Shown in pieces: positions 8,826-17,227 of a stretch of 64,000 nt of DNA. The stretch's first letter is position 1. Each line of letters starts with the position of its first letter. This stretch comes from Lachnospiraceae bacterium (lineage in GTDB: Bacteria > Bacillota > Clostridia > Lachnospirales > Lachnospiraceae): the NCBI GenBank assembly GCA_014804245.1, contig JAAVAE010000015.1, positions 57,678 through 121,677 on the forward strand. The letters are read 5' to 3'. Made by a program: the position numbers and the translations under genes. A model generated the notes under the pieces. The model had not been told where the DNA came from. It saw only the letters and a program-made list of their open reading frames with translations, and did not search any database.

Positions 8826-9446
8826 ATGAGAATACTTGCAATTGCAGACGAAGAATCGAAATACCTTTGGGATTATTACGAAAAAAGCAAGCTGGAGGGA
8901 ATCGACCTTATTATCTCCTGCGGTGACTTAGATCCCAGATATCTCTCTTTCCTCGTGACACTTTCCAATGTGCCTGTTCTATATGTGCACGGAAATCATG
9001 ACGGAAAATACGAAAAGACCCCGCCGGAAGGATGCATCTGTATTGAAGACCAGATTTATGTCCACAACGGCATCCGCATCCTGGGGCTTGGCGGATCCAT
9101 GCGATATAAGCAGGGACCGCACCAGTACACCGAAATGGGCATGAAGAAACGAGTTGCCCGATTATGGTTCCAGTTACTGCGCCACCGCGGTTTTGACATT
9201 TTAGTGACCCATTCACCCGCCTATCAGCTGAATGATGGGCGGGATCTTCCCCATCAAGGTTTTCAGGTGTTTCGGACTTTGCTTGAAAAATACAAGCCCA
9301 AATTTTTTCTCCATGGGCATGTGCATATGTCCTATGGGCGGGCGCACAAACGATATGACAAATATTTGGATACCCACATTATCAACGCATTTGAACGATG
9401 TGTGTTTGATTTTGAAGATGATGACTTGAAAGAACACATCCGCTAG
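8826..9446 (+). CDS. Calcineurin-like metallophosphoesterase
   Basis: 206 residues with the family's ordered motifs: SCGDLD (motif II), VHGNHDG (III), VTHSPA and FLHGHVHMSYG. The usual first motif DxH is replaced by ADEES, so one metal ligand is changed and activity may differ from standard family members. The protein is soluble and small, like YfcE-type phosphodiesterases. It follows the ParB-like/BMP gene by 7 bp and is surely co-translated, suggesting that it acts on the same small molecule or nucleotide. Its TAG stop shares the palindrome CTAG with the stop of the convergent GTPase gene. Confidence 0.85.
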   Translation: MRILAIADEESKYLWDYYEKSKLEGIDLIISCGDLDPRYLSFLVTLSNVPVLYVHGNHDGKYEKTPPEGCICIEDQIYVHNGIRILGLGGSMRYKQGPHQYTEMGMKKRVARLWFQLLRHRGFDILVTHSPAYQLNDGRDLPHQGFQVFRTLLEKYKPKFFLHGHVHMSYGRAHKRYDKYLDTHIINAFERCVFDFEDDDLKEHIR

Positions 9447-12247
9447 GAATTTTCCTCAAAGCTTTCCTTAAATGCATTCATTTCTTTTCTAGTTTCACTG
9501 GAAAGCATGTCCTTTAGCGAATTTTTCCTCCCCGGATGTGCATTCTTAAAGTCCTCAAGTATCTGACTGGAAGCGCGTTCCATTTCTTCTTTCAATTCTC
9601 TTGAGGAAATAAGCCTGCACCCCTGCCCTGTGATGATGATCTGCTCAAGACCGTCTGAGGTAGCAACCGTCACATCATATTTTCTGCCGTTTTCATGGGC
9701 AAATTTTTCGATATACTGGTCGGCAGTCTCCGCTTCTTTCGTATATACCACATGGATATTGTGATAATCCAGAACTTCCGTGGGATGTCCCGCTAAGCGA
9801 TAAGCATCGAATACCGCAATCAGACTGCATTTCCTGACTGCCTGATAATTACACAATAAATCAAGAAGCTTTCCCCTTGCTCCATCTAAATTCTGCTCAG
9901 CCACCCCCCGCAGTTCCTCCCATGCAAATATTACATTGTATCCATCTACCAGCAGATATTCTTCCTTCTTCTGCACAGGCTGATAAGTCCTTATCTGGGG
10001 CTGTCTCTCTGTTAAATCACTCTTTCCTCTGGTTCTTTTCCATCCGGTTCTTATTCCTGCCTTGTTTTCCTTTCGATTGGCATGGGAAGTGCGGCTCAAT
10101 ATCTCGTTGATTTCATCCTGCCCGATCCACTTTTCTTCCTCACCGCCTTCATGCGTCCTCCCGAATCGTTCCCTGCCGCTCACACCGGATTTTTCTTCGC
10201 CCAGATATCTTTCCCAATATTGCTCTTCCTTCATGGAATCCTTTTTCTCAGGTAGGCAGCTCTCTAAGTGCATATAGGCAGGAACCTGATCCCATTCCAC
10301 AATAAACCCGGCTCCATGGGCGCAAAAGACCGAGGCGGATGGATTGTCCATATCATGCAACGGATCATACCCTGCTTTTTCCAGTACCTCCTCCGTATTG
10401 TGGCAGGGGTAGTAACCTTTCATAGTGCAATATAACTGCCCTTCTCCCTTCGTGTAGGCAAGCACCTCCTGCTGATATTCCCGTAAAAGCGCCATAGGCG
10501 CCATTCCTTTAAGAACAGTCGTTCCCTCTGCGCTGTGATGTAGGGTGAATGTGCCATGCATCTTATCTAAATCCGTCATAGCCCGTCCCACCATGTGATC
10601 CGGCACTTCCAAAGAGAAGTCGTAATATGGCTCAAGCAGTACGCTTTCCGCCTGCATCAGCCCCTGCCGCAGCGCCCTGTAAGTGGCCTGTCTGAAATCT
10701 CCGCCCTCGGTATGCTTTTGATGAGCGCGCCCTGATTTCAGTGTAATTTTCATATCTGTGATGGGCGCTCCTACCAGCACACCCAGATGTTCTTTTTCTT
10801 CCAGATGGGTCAGCACCAATCTCTGCCAGTTCAGATCCAGAATATCCTCTCTGCAGTCCGCCTCAATTACAAGACCGCTGCCCGCTTCCCCCGGTTCTAA
10901 GAGAAGATGCACTTCCGCATAGTGGCGGAGAGGCTCAAAATGCCCCACCCCTTCTACCGTATCTGCAATGGTTTCTTTATAAACAATGCTCCCTGCCCCG
11001 AACTCCACATTGATGCCAAACCTCTCTTTAATCAGATTTTGATAGATTTCTATCTGAACCTGTCCCATAATCTGAACCTTGATTTCCTGGCTCTTTTCAT
11101 CCCAGACAATATGAAGCTGCGGTTCCTCCTCCTCAAGCTGTCTCAATTTGGGAAGCACCTGCGGAGCATCATAACCTTCCGGCAAAAGAATGCTGTAGCA
11201 AAGAACCGGCGAAAGTTCCGGATAAATGATTTCCTTCGTCATTCCCAGCCCCTGCCCTGCAAAGGTTTCTGTCAGCCCCGTGACAGCACAGATCATGCCG
11301 GCAGCAGCTTCGCTCACAGCTTCAAATTTTTCTCCTGAATAAACCCTGATTTGGTTTACCTTTTCTTCCCACTCTCCTTCTTTTCCGGATCTTCCCGTAA
11401 ACAGCCTGCTTCCGGTGAGCGTCTCTCTCACCTTAAGGCATCCTCCGGTAATCTTCATATGAGTGAGACGGTTCCCCTGGGCATCCCGGGTGATCTTAAA
11501 GACTCTGGCGCCAAACTTTGCCGGATATTCCTTTTCCGGGAGATATTCCTCCAGCCCGTCCAGCATCTCTTCCACCCCTAAAAGCTTAAGGGCGGAGCCA
11601 AAAAAGCAGGGGAAGAGTTTCCTTTCCCCTATCAGCTTTTGTATATGCCCTTTCTCTATCCTGCCTTTTTCCAGAAACTCGTTCAAGGCATCTTCCTCGC
11701 AAACCGCGATATTCTCGTAAAAACCTTCTGTTTCCGGCTCCGAAAAATCAACACAGGACTCGCACAACTGCTCCTTGATTTGATGCAGAATCAACGCTTT
11801 ATCCGTGCCCTGCTGATCCATCTTATTGATAAAAAGAAAAACCGGCACTCCATAGCGTTTCAGCAGCCTCCATAAGGTAAGCGTATGCCCCTGCACACCG
11901 TCGCTTCCGCTAATCACAAGGATTGCAGCATCCAGAACCTGCAGCGTGCGCTCCATCTCTGCCGAAAAATCTACGTGCCCCGGTGTATCCAACAGAATAA
12001 TCTCTAACTGCCCTCTTTTCAGAATCGCCTGCTTGGAAAAAATTGTAATTCCTCTCTCCCTTTCCAGTCCGTAGGAATCCAGAAAAGCATCCTTCTTATC
12101 CACCCTACCCAACTTGCGGATGCTGCCGCCCACATAAAGCATTGCCTCTGATAAAGTTGTCTTTCCGGCATCCACATGGGCCAGCAGCGCGATGCTGACA
12201 CGTTTTGATGGCTTTCCGGATAATTTATTTTCAGACGTATCTTCCAT
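9443..12247 (-). CDS. Tet(M)-like ribosomal GTPase fused to a C-terminal Rae1/YacP-type NYN endonuclease
   Basis: 934 residues from ATG at 12247, chosen because AAGGGGAT lies 7 bases upstream; an earlier in-frame start at 12301 overlaps the previous gene and has no such site. Residues about 15-660 are an EF-G-like ribosomal protection GTPase: LLAHVDAGKTTLSEA (G1), LERERGITI (G2), DTPGHVDF (G3), NKMDQQGTD (G4) and GSALKLLG (G5), followed by EF-G domains II-V (YKETIADTVEGVGHFEP, LEPYYDFSLEVPDHM, MKGYYPCHNTEE). A charged linker (about 690-760) leads to a NYN/PIN-like domain at about 763-902: LLVDGYNVIFAW, IAVFDAYR, VVYTKEAETADQYIEK, TVATSDGLEQ. This pattern matches Bacillus Rae1 (YacP), an endonuclease that cuts mRNA in the ribosomal A site. 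The fusion probably acts on ribosomes; true tetracycline resistance is not assured. Confidence 0.88.
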   Translation of the reverse strand: MEDTSENKLSGKPSKRVSIALLAHVDAGKTTLSEAMLYVGGSIRKLGRVDKKDAFLDSYGLERERGITIFSKQAILKRGQLEIILLDTPGHVDFSAEMERTLQVLDAAILVISGSDGVQGHTLTLWRLLKRYGVPVFLFINKMDQQGTDKALILHQIKEQLCESCVDFSEPETEGFYENIAVCEEDALNEFLEKGRIEKGHIQKLIGERKLFPCFFGSALKLLGVEEMLDGLEEYLPEKEYPAKFGARVFKITRDAQGNRLTHMKITGGCLKVRETLTGSRLFTGRSGKEGEWEEKVNQIRVYSGEKFEAVSEAAAGMICAVTGLTETFAGQGLGMTKEIIYPELSPVLCYSILLPEGYDAPQVLPKLRQLEEEEPQLHIVWDEKSQEIKVQIMGQVQIEIYQNLIKERFGINVEFGAGSIVYKETIADTVEGVGHFEPLRHYAEVHLLLEPGEAGSGLVIEADCREDILDLNWQRLVLTHLEEKEHLGVLVGAPITDMKITLKSGRAHQKHTEGGDFRQATYRALRQGLMQAESVLLEPYYDFSLEVPDHMVGRAMTDLDKMHGTFTLHHSAEGTTVLKGMAPMALLREYQQEVLAYTKGEGQLYCTMKGYYPCHNTEEVLEKAGYDPLHDMDNPSASVFCAHGAGFIVEWDQVPAYMHLESCLPEKKDSMKEEQYWERYLGEEKSGVSGRERFGRTHEGGEEEKWIGQDEINEILSRTSHANRKENKAGIRTGWKRTRGKSDLTERQPQIRTYQPVQKKEEYLLVDGYNVIFAWEELRGVAEQNLDGARGKLLDLLCNYQAVRKCSLIAVFDAYRLAGHPTEVLDYHNIHVVYTKEAETADQYIEKFAHENGRKYDVTVATSDGLEQIIITGQGCRLISSRELKEEMERASSQILEDFKNAHPGRKNSLKDMLSSETRKEMNAFKESFEENS

Positions 12248-12269
12248 AGAAAATATCCCCTTCTGTCGT

Positions 12270-13142
12270 CTATAATTCCGCGGCTCTTCTTGCAAGCTCA
12301 AGACATCCCATTATCCCCTGATTATCCTTAAGGCTTGCCGGAACAATATAATTTTCCATATGCTCCAGTTCTTTTGTTTTAATATATCCGTTCAATATCT
12401 CTTTTACATAATTTCTGATGATAGGAAATAGCTGTTCCTGATGCATGACTCCGCCCCCTAAGATAATCATCTCAGGGGAGAGTGTTAGAATATATCCGCT
12501 GAGCGCCTGGGCAATATAGTAACCTTCCAGATCCCAGACCTCTTCTCTTTCCTTTAATGCTGCCGCCCTTTGTCCCCACCTTTCCTCTATGGCGGGTCCC
12601 GCCGCAAGTCCCTCCAGGCAATTCTTATGATAAGGACATTTTCCCCGGTATTGATCATCGGAACGCTTTTGAATCAACACATGTCCCGCTTCAGGATGGA
12701 GCATCCCGTGAAGCAATTTCCCTTCAATGAATACACCTGCCCCTACACCGGTTCCTATGGTAACATAAACGACACAGTTTTTACCTTTAGCCTGTCCAAA
12801 TGTAACTTCTCCGAGGACAGATCCATTTACATCTGTATCAAATCCCACAGGACAGGCAAGCGCCTCCTCAAATACCCCCACAATATTATAATTCCTCCAT
12901 GCCAGCTTGGGGGTACTGGTAATGTACCCATAAGTATCAGAATTCCTTTCGGGGTCAATAGGACCAAAACACCCAATTCCCAATGCATCTATTTGGGTTT
13001 TCTTGAAATACTCGATCATTTGAGGTATTGTTTCCTGTGGAGTTACGGTAGGTATTGATATCTGCTCAAAAATCTTTCCTGTTTCATCCCCAACAGCACA
13101 TACCATCTTTGTGCCGCCTGCCTCTAATGCGCCCAGCCTCAT
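12270..13142 (-). CDS. ROK-family sugar kinase, probable fructokinase
   Basis: 290 residues with the ROK ATP-binding start GALEAGGTKMVCAVG, the sugar site ITSTPKLAWRNYN and DTDVNGSVLGE (catalytic Asp), TIGTGVGAGV, and the zinc site HPEAGH with KCPYHKNCLEG. These features and the length fit bacterial ROK fructokinases, which phosphorylate fructose (sometimes mannose) in the cytoplasm. The start is preceded by AGGAGAAAAGG. It is transcribed 23 bp after the histidine phosphatase and 22 bp before the GTPase-endonuclease, so the three probably share a message. No sugar transporter is nearby. Confidence 0.88.
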   Translation of the reverse strand: MRLGALEAGGTKMVCAVGDETGKIFEQISIPTVTPQETIPQMIEYFKKTQIDALGIGCFGPIDPERNSDTYGYITSTPKLAWRNYNIVGVFEEALACPVGFDTDVNGSVLGEVTFGQAKGKNCVVYVTIGTGVGAGVFIEGKLLHGMLHPEAGHVLIQKRSDDQYRGKCPYHKNCLEGLAAGPAIEERWGQRAAALKEREEVWDLEGYYIAQALSGYILTLSPEMIILGGGVMHQEQLFPIIRNYVKEILNGYIKTKELEHMENYIVPASLKDNQGIMGCLELARRAAEL

Positions 13143-13165
13143 ACCTTTTCTCCTCCTAAATTTAT

Positions 13166-13741
13166 TTAGCGGTTCCGAAGTAAATCCACATCAAGTTCTA
13201 CAATTCCGGCATTGCCGGTTTTATAGTTCTTTGCCATATCTTCAAAAGGTGTATCATAAATATATGACAGCAAAGTCATGATCACGGCACTGTGCGTCAC
13301 CATCAGTACATTTCCTTTTTCCTTCTGCGTAATCTCACGAATTGCCGGAAGAAGCCTGTCAAGGAGCTGCTGATAGGATTCTCCCAAAGGAGGCTCCTGA
13401 TAACGGCGGTTGTCACGCCATAACTGATATTCATCCCAAAACAATTCCTTTACCTGCTTCCATGTATAACCTTCCCATTTTCCGAGGCAGATTTCCTCAA
13501 GCCCCGGTTGTACCTTGGGTTCTATCTTTAGTGCAGCGCCAATGATTCTGGCGGTTTCCAGTGCTCTGCGCTTGGAACTGGTGTAAATACTATCCACCTG
13601 ATAATCTCCGCCCGCAATTCTGGCAGCAAACTCTTCCGCCTGTTGTCTGCCTCTTTCATTTAATGCGATATCCGTCTGTCCCTGGATTTTGCTTTCAATG
13701 TTCCAATCGGTCTCGCCATGCCTTACTAGATAAAGCTTCAT
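13166..13741 (-). CDS. Histidine phosphatase family protein (phosphoglycerate-mutase-like)
   Basis: 191 residues from ATG at 13741, chosen because AGGTG is just upstream and the product then begins MKLYLVRHGETDWN, the RHG phosphohistidine motif. Other conserved parts are YTSSKRRALETARI, the acid/base Glu in LEEICLGKWEGYTW, and VMVTHSAVIMTLL with the second His. It is similar in size to broad-specificity phosphatases (PhoE/GpmB/CobC group), so the substrate is not certain. First gene of the run continuing into the sugar kinase. Confidence 0.88.
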   Translation of the reverse strand: MKLYLVRHGETDWNIESKIQGQTDIALNERGRQQAEEFAARIAGGDYQVDSIYTSSKRRALETARIIGAALKIEPKVQPGLEEICLGKWEGYTWKQVKELFWDEYQLWRDNRRYQEPPLGESYQQLLDRLLPAIREITQKEKGNVLMVTHSAVIMTLLSYIYDTPFEDMAKNYKTGNAGIVELDVDLLRNR

Positions 13742-13832
13742 TTTACACCTATGCCTTTCGTAACATTTGCACAATACGCTGCCTCTTATTCTTGCGCATA
13801 TCAACCAAACTTTCTCATATTCTCGTCTTCCG

Positions 13833-13862
13833 CTGACATTTTTCTCAAAAAATTGGTATAAT
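13833..13862 (+). promoter_or_regulatory. Probable sigma-A promoter of the carD-like gene
   Basis: CTGACA (13833-13838), 18 bp, then TATAAT (13857-13862) preceded by TGG. The predicted start leaves a leader of about 27 bases with GAAGGAGG before the ATG at 13896. Confidence 0.65.
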
Positions 13863-13895
13863 AGATAATATAGTTTATTTTGAAGGAGGTACGAA

Positions 13896-14411
13896 ATGTT
13901 TCAAAAAGGAGAATATGTAATCTATGGTAACAATGGAATATGCCTCATACAAGATATTACTACTCTGAATATTCCGGGTGTTGATAAAGACAGGCAATAT
14001 TATCTGCTAAAACCGGTATATGCATCCGGCAGTACCGTATATACCCCTGTAGATACAGCAGAAACTTCTCTTCGGCATGCCCTGTCAAAAGATGAAGCGG
14101 ATAGTCTGATCCGGTCAATTCCCGATATTCCTCTGATTCCGCTGACCGATGAAAAAACATTGGAAAAGACCTATAAAGAATACATGCGTTCCAATAGCTG
14201 CAAAGCATGGGTCCAGCTGATCAAAACAATTTACCTGCGGAAAGAACGCCGGATTATGAAAGGTTATAAGGTGACTGCACTGGACAACCGTTACTTTAAT
14301 CTTGCAGAAACCTCTCTCTACGGGGAACTGTCCATTGCACTTGGCAAACCGCGGGATGAAGTCAAATCCTATATCTCCAGCTGTATTGATGAAGGGCACT
14401 TGGAAGATTGA
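13896..14411 (+). CDS. CarD-family transcriptional regulator
   Basis: 171 residues. The N-terminal part (about 1-65) matches the CarD/CdnL/TRCF RNA-polymerase interaction domain: FQKGEYVIYGNNGICLIQDI and QYYLLKPVYASGSTVYTPVD. The rest is helical, as in CarD proteins that contact promoter DNA at the -10 edge and change open-complex stability. The RBS GAAGGAGG is strong. It stands alone, between a divergent phosphatase gene and a long hairpin element. Clostridial genomes usually carry one or more such proteins; its regulon is unknown. Confidence 0.85.
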   Translation: MFQKGEYVIYGNNGICLIQDITTLNIPGVDKDRQYYLLKPVYASGSTVYTPVDTAETSLRHALSKDEADSLIRSIPDIPLIPLTDEKTLEKTYKEYMRSNSCKAWVQLIKTIYLRKERRIMKGYKVTALDNRYFNLAETSLYGELSIALGKPRDEVKSYISSCIDEGHLED

Positions 14412-14522
14412 TTACCAGCTTCGTATGAAAATAGTTTACTACAGATTTCTGACAAGTTCAATTGTGGGGGGAAAGCATTTTGATGGAAATCTTTCTGATG
14501 GTTGCTTTCCAAAGAGCAGATA

Positions 14523-14691
14523 ATAGTCCGCACAGGGCAGGTAAATATACCAACGTCGTCGCGCTCCCGCTCCATAAAAACGTAGCAGTGCTAAGCTCAA
14601 AAGAACTTCGCTAAGCACTGACGTTTTTATAGGGACTCCTTATGGTATATTTACCTGTCCTGTGCTACGTTATCGGTTAGCCTGCAAAATA
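14523..14691. repeat. Two-stem hairpin element, copy A
   Basis: Fills the 309-bp gap between the carD-like gene and 14721. Core 14530-14665: outer stem GCACAGGGCAGG... paired with ...CCTGTCCTGTGC (about 23 bp), an asymmetric internal loop with CGCGCTCCCGCTCC on one side and GGGACTCCTTA on the other, then a second stem ATAAAAACGT / ACGTTTTTAT continuing into CAGTGCT / AGCACTG. About 165 bp are repeated in inverted orientation at 51524-51692 (roughly 90 percent alike), and a related copy lies at 51346-51483. No transposase is present and there is no long T-run after the stem. Confidence 0.9.
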
Positions 14692-14720
14692 GCAAATGTT
14701 CAGTTTCTTTCACAGAATAT

Positions 14721-15029
14721 TCAGGACTCTGGCTTTTTATAGCCGATTTCAATTTTGGGATTTCTCTTTGCAAGTTCTTCCAAAGCGCGCTTTACTACTT
14801 TCTGGGATGAAGCATCTATCTTAAGCAGTTCGCCTGCTTTTGTTTTTACTACAAGAAAATGCATGTCGAAGTTGCCGACGCTGCAACAAAGTCTTCCCCT
14901 TACCTCCTCTATTCTCATATACGCATGGGTTATTTCTTCGTATGGCAGGGCATACCACTTAAAACCTCTTTTATACTCTAATTCCTGCTCCTGCATCCTT
15001 ATTTTTCTGTCCTCAAAAATCATTTTCAT
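14721..15029 (-). CDS. Small PH-like domain protein of unknown function
   Basis: 102 residues, soluble, no signal peptide. The alternation of short strands (KRGFKWYALPYEEITHAYMR, CSVGNFDMHFLVVKT, ELLKIDASSQKV) ending in a helix (VVKRALEELAKRNP) is compatible with a bacterial PH-like fold; this is a weak structural guess. Start at 15029 is fixed by AAGGAG seven bases upstream, which places the first 17 bases inside the end of the acetyltransferase gene, so the two are translationally coupled. No function is evident. Confidence 0.65.
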   Translation of the reverse strand: MKMIFEDRKIRMQEQELEYKRGFKWYALPYEEITHAYMRIEEVRGRLCCSVGNFDMHFLVVKTKAGELLKIDASSQKVVKRALEELAKRNPKIEIGYKKPES

Positions 15030-15615
15030 TTATTCTCCTTAATATTCTGCAAGGATTGCCTGCTGCCACGCAATTCTCTGGTATATCTTTTGTCACCACG
15101 CTTCCCGCTCCTATCACGCTTCCCCTTCCAATCGTAACTCCCGGCAGGATAATGACTCCGCCGCCAATCCAGCATCCATCTCCTATGGTGACCGGAAGCG
15201 CATAGGTACGGCAGAAATATTCTCCGCTTTCCGATGTCCATTCCGGCGTCAGGCGGTCTCTTAATTCTACCGGATGCGTGGCAGTATAAATCTGTACATT
15301 GGAAGAAATAAGTACATTGCTTCCCACCGTAATCTTGTTGCAATCTACAAAAGTGCAGTTCATATTGATGGACACATTATCGCCAAGGGAAATATTCCTG
15401 CCATAGTCGCAGATAAAGGGATTTCCTACCGACACGTTTGTTCCTATGGACTCAAACAACTGTGCAAGAACTTCTCTTCTTTTTTCTTTTTCCTCATAGG
15501 GCAACGAATTATATTCCTTCATCAGATTCCTTGCTCTGGTCTTAAATTCCAGAAATACAGGGTCATGACAGTCATACCACTCTCCTGCCAGACACTTTTC
15601 AAGTTCACTTTTCAT
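15013..15615 (-). CDS. Hexapeptide-repeat sugar O-acetyltransferase (maltose/galactoside acetyltransferase-like)
   Basis: 200 residues. An N-terminal helical cap (SELEKCLAGEWYDCHDP, TRARNLMKEYNSL) typical of maltose/galactoside acetyltransferases is followed by a left-handed beta-helix of hexapeptides (ISLGDNVSINMNCTFVDCN, ITVGSNVLI, ATHPVE with the catalytic His, VTIGDGCWIGGGVIILPG, IGRGSVIGAGSVVTKDIP). It uses acetyl-CoA to acetylate a sugar hydroxyl in the cytoplasm. Its 3' end overlaps the next gene by 17 bp. Acceptor sugar unknown. Confidence 0.9.
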   Translation of the reverse strand: MKSELEKCLAGEWYDCHDPVFLEFKTRARNLMKEYNSLPYEEKEKRREVLAQLFESIGTNVSVGNPFICDYGRNISLGDNVSINMNCTFVDCNKITVGSNVLISSNVQIYTATHPVELRDRLTPEWTSESGEYFCRTYALPVTIGDGCWIGGGVIILPGVTIGRGSVIGAGSVVTKDIPENCVAAGNPCRILRRINENDF

Positions 15616-15670
15616 ATAGACATTCCTCCATATAGAAAAATTTGCTCATTAGATTGAAAGTAAAATATTT

Positions 15671-16525
15671 TTAGGAGATAGATTCAATGAATTTTTCGAT
15701 AAGTGAGTTTACGAATTCAGGCTGATCGGTATTGGAATTATGACCTGCTTTCTCTATCCATTCAATCGGAATACCCGTAGTTTTATGCCATGCTTTGTTG
15801 TATCGCTTTGTGGAACCGGCCCGGTCGCATTTGCCGCATATCAGAAGAGCCGGACATTCAACTATGTAAGACAAATCTGCTTCTATCGCCTGCGCCAATA
15901 TTCGATATCCATGACCTGCTAATTTAGCATAATGTTCTTGGTCATATGTCATCATGATATCGTGCATCAGCTTCCTGCCATATTCCGAAACTGCGCATCC
16001 ATTTGCCCCTGATTTCAAAAGAGATTTCCATGGATAGTGACGGTACACAGGCTCCGTTCTTTTAAGCAGCCATATTTCCATCCCGGTTACATACCGCCTT
16101 TGAAGCGGTGCGGAGTCAATAGAAATAAATCCTCCAAGCTTCCCCGGGAACCGTTCCATAAAAGCCTGCCCCACATATCCTCCCATGGACTGTCCTATGA
16201 TAATCGGTTTATCTATTTCTTCCTTTTCCAAAATCTCGCCAAGCCAACCTGCCTTGTCCATTAAGGAAAACTTTAACTCAAACGGACAGGAAGAAGCATG
16301 CCCCGGTGCATCCCAGACAAGAATCTTGTATTTACTTGCAAAATACTCTATCTGTTTGTCAAACAACCTGTGATCAGCGGTCAATCCGGGCAAAAATACA
16401 AGCGTGTAATCACTGCTTAATTTTTCACTGCCTGACTGTTCACCGTTTGCCCAATAATGAATGTTTCCGTAAGGTGTAGCGTGCACTTTTTCTAACAAAT
16501 TTATGCCCTCCCTAGTCAAATCCAT
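15671..16525 (-). CDS. Alpha/beta-fold hydrolase
   Basis: 284 residues. Oxyanion region LVFLPGLTADHRLFDKQ, WDAPGHASS, nucleophile elbow IGQSMGGYVGQA (Ser), acid probably in LLICGKCDRAG, and final His in EKAGHNSNTDQPEFVNSL. No signal peptide, so cytoplasmic. The family covers esterases, lactonases and peptidases, and the sequence does not settle the substrate. The ribosome-binding site is weak. Flanked by genes of unrelated type. Confidence 0.85.
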   Translation of the reverse strand: MDLTREGINLLEKVHATPYGNIHYWANGEQSGSEKLSSDYTLVFLPGLTADHRLFDKQIEYFASKYKILVWDAPGHASSCPFELKFSLMDKAGWLGEILEKEEIDKPIIIGQSMGGYVGQAFMERFPGKLGGFISIDSAPLQRRYVTGMEIWLLKRTEPVYRHYPWKSLLKSGANGCAVSEYGRKLMHDIMMTYDQEHYAKLAGHGYRILAQAIEADLSYIVECPALLICGKCDRAGSTKRYNKAWHKTTGIPIEWIEKAGHNSNTDQPEFVNSLIEKFIESIS

Positions 16526-16591
16526 GGCTCATTTTCTACTTTCTATTATATAAAAGCATACTGCTTTTCCGCTGGATATCATCCTTTATAC

Positions 16592-17053
16592 TTATATCTG
16601 ATAAACAGATGCGTTCACCTTTACTTTCCAAAAAGCATTCATGAGCAGCGGTACCCTTGTCGTTCTCGTTTCCAACGCCCCCGGCGCAAAACACTTCATT
16701 CTCTCCACATACAGCAGACATGAATTCCCCTGCTCTTCAAAAGATAAATGATAGTCCTCCCCCGAAAACTCTACATTATGAAACTCTTGCTCTGGACCTG
16801 CAAACTTTATTACCATGGAGTCCCTGTCGAACACATAGCATAACCTGTCTCCTGCATTTTTATGGCTTAAAATTTCTGTAATCTGCTCTTTTGTGTGCGG
16901 TACGAAGTAAACATACGCCTTATGTATGCCATCCTGTGCATATATCACATACTTGTTCTTCTCCCTTAAATATCTTATCCGCTTCCTCATGGACATCCCA
17001 AACACAAGAATCAATAAAAAATAGAAAATCACATTAGCAGCAAAATTGTCCAT
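16592..17053 (-). CDS. Membrane-anchored protein of unknown function
   Basis: 153 residues from ATG at 17053, preceded at nine bases by GGAG; a start five codons earlier at 17068 is possible but has no RBS. One N-terminal hydrophobic helix (NVIFYFLLILVFGMSM) is followed by a basic stretch (RKRIRYLREKNK), so the rest should be cytoplasmic. The soluble part is a mix of short strands with no motif I recognise. It does not look like a component of the neighbouring hydrolase or CmpB-like genes. Confidence 0.55.
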   Translation of the reverse strand: MDNFAANVIFYFLLILVFGMSMRKRIRYLREKNKYVIYAQDGIHKAYVYFVPHTKEQITEILSHKNAGDRLCYVFDRDSMVIKFAGPEQEFHNVEFSGEDYHLSFEEQGNSCLLYVERMKCFAPGALETRTTRVPLLMNAFWKVKVNASVYQI

Positions 17054-17227
17054 GCCTTTACTCTCCATAATATAATGGTTGTTGAATGCTTTGTCGTTTA
17101 TAAAGCTTTTACAAGCCTTTCCACGACAAAAGCGGAATTAATGACACTCATTTTTCTTTCATATGTTCTGATTCATATTATACAAAAGAATGCTCATTTT
17201 TACCACCGAATAATATGCAACTCTTCC

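Noticed and set aside
9443..12247. Calling the gene an acquired tetracycline-resistance determinant
   Set aside because: It resembles Tet(M) but is fused to an endonuclease domain, has no mobile-element context, and sits in a chromosomal run with housekeeping-type genes. Resistance would need testing.
14523..14691. Terminator of the carD-like gene
   Set aside because: The hairpin is far larger than a terminator, lacks a U-tract, and occurs elsewhere in other contexts.
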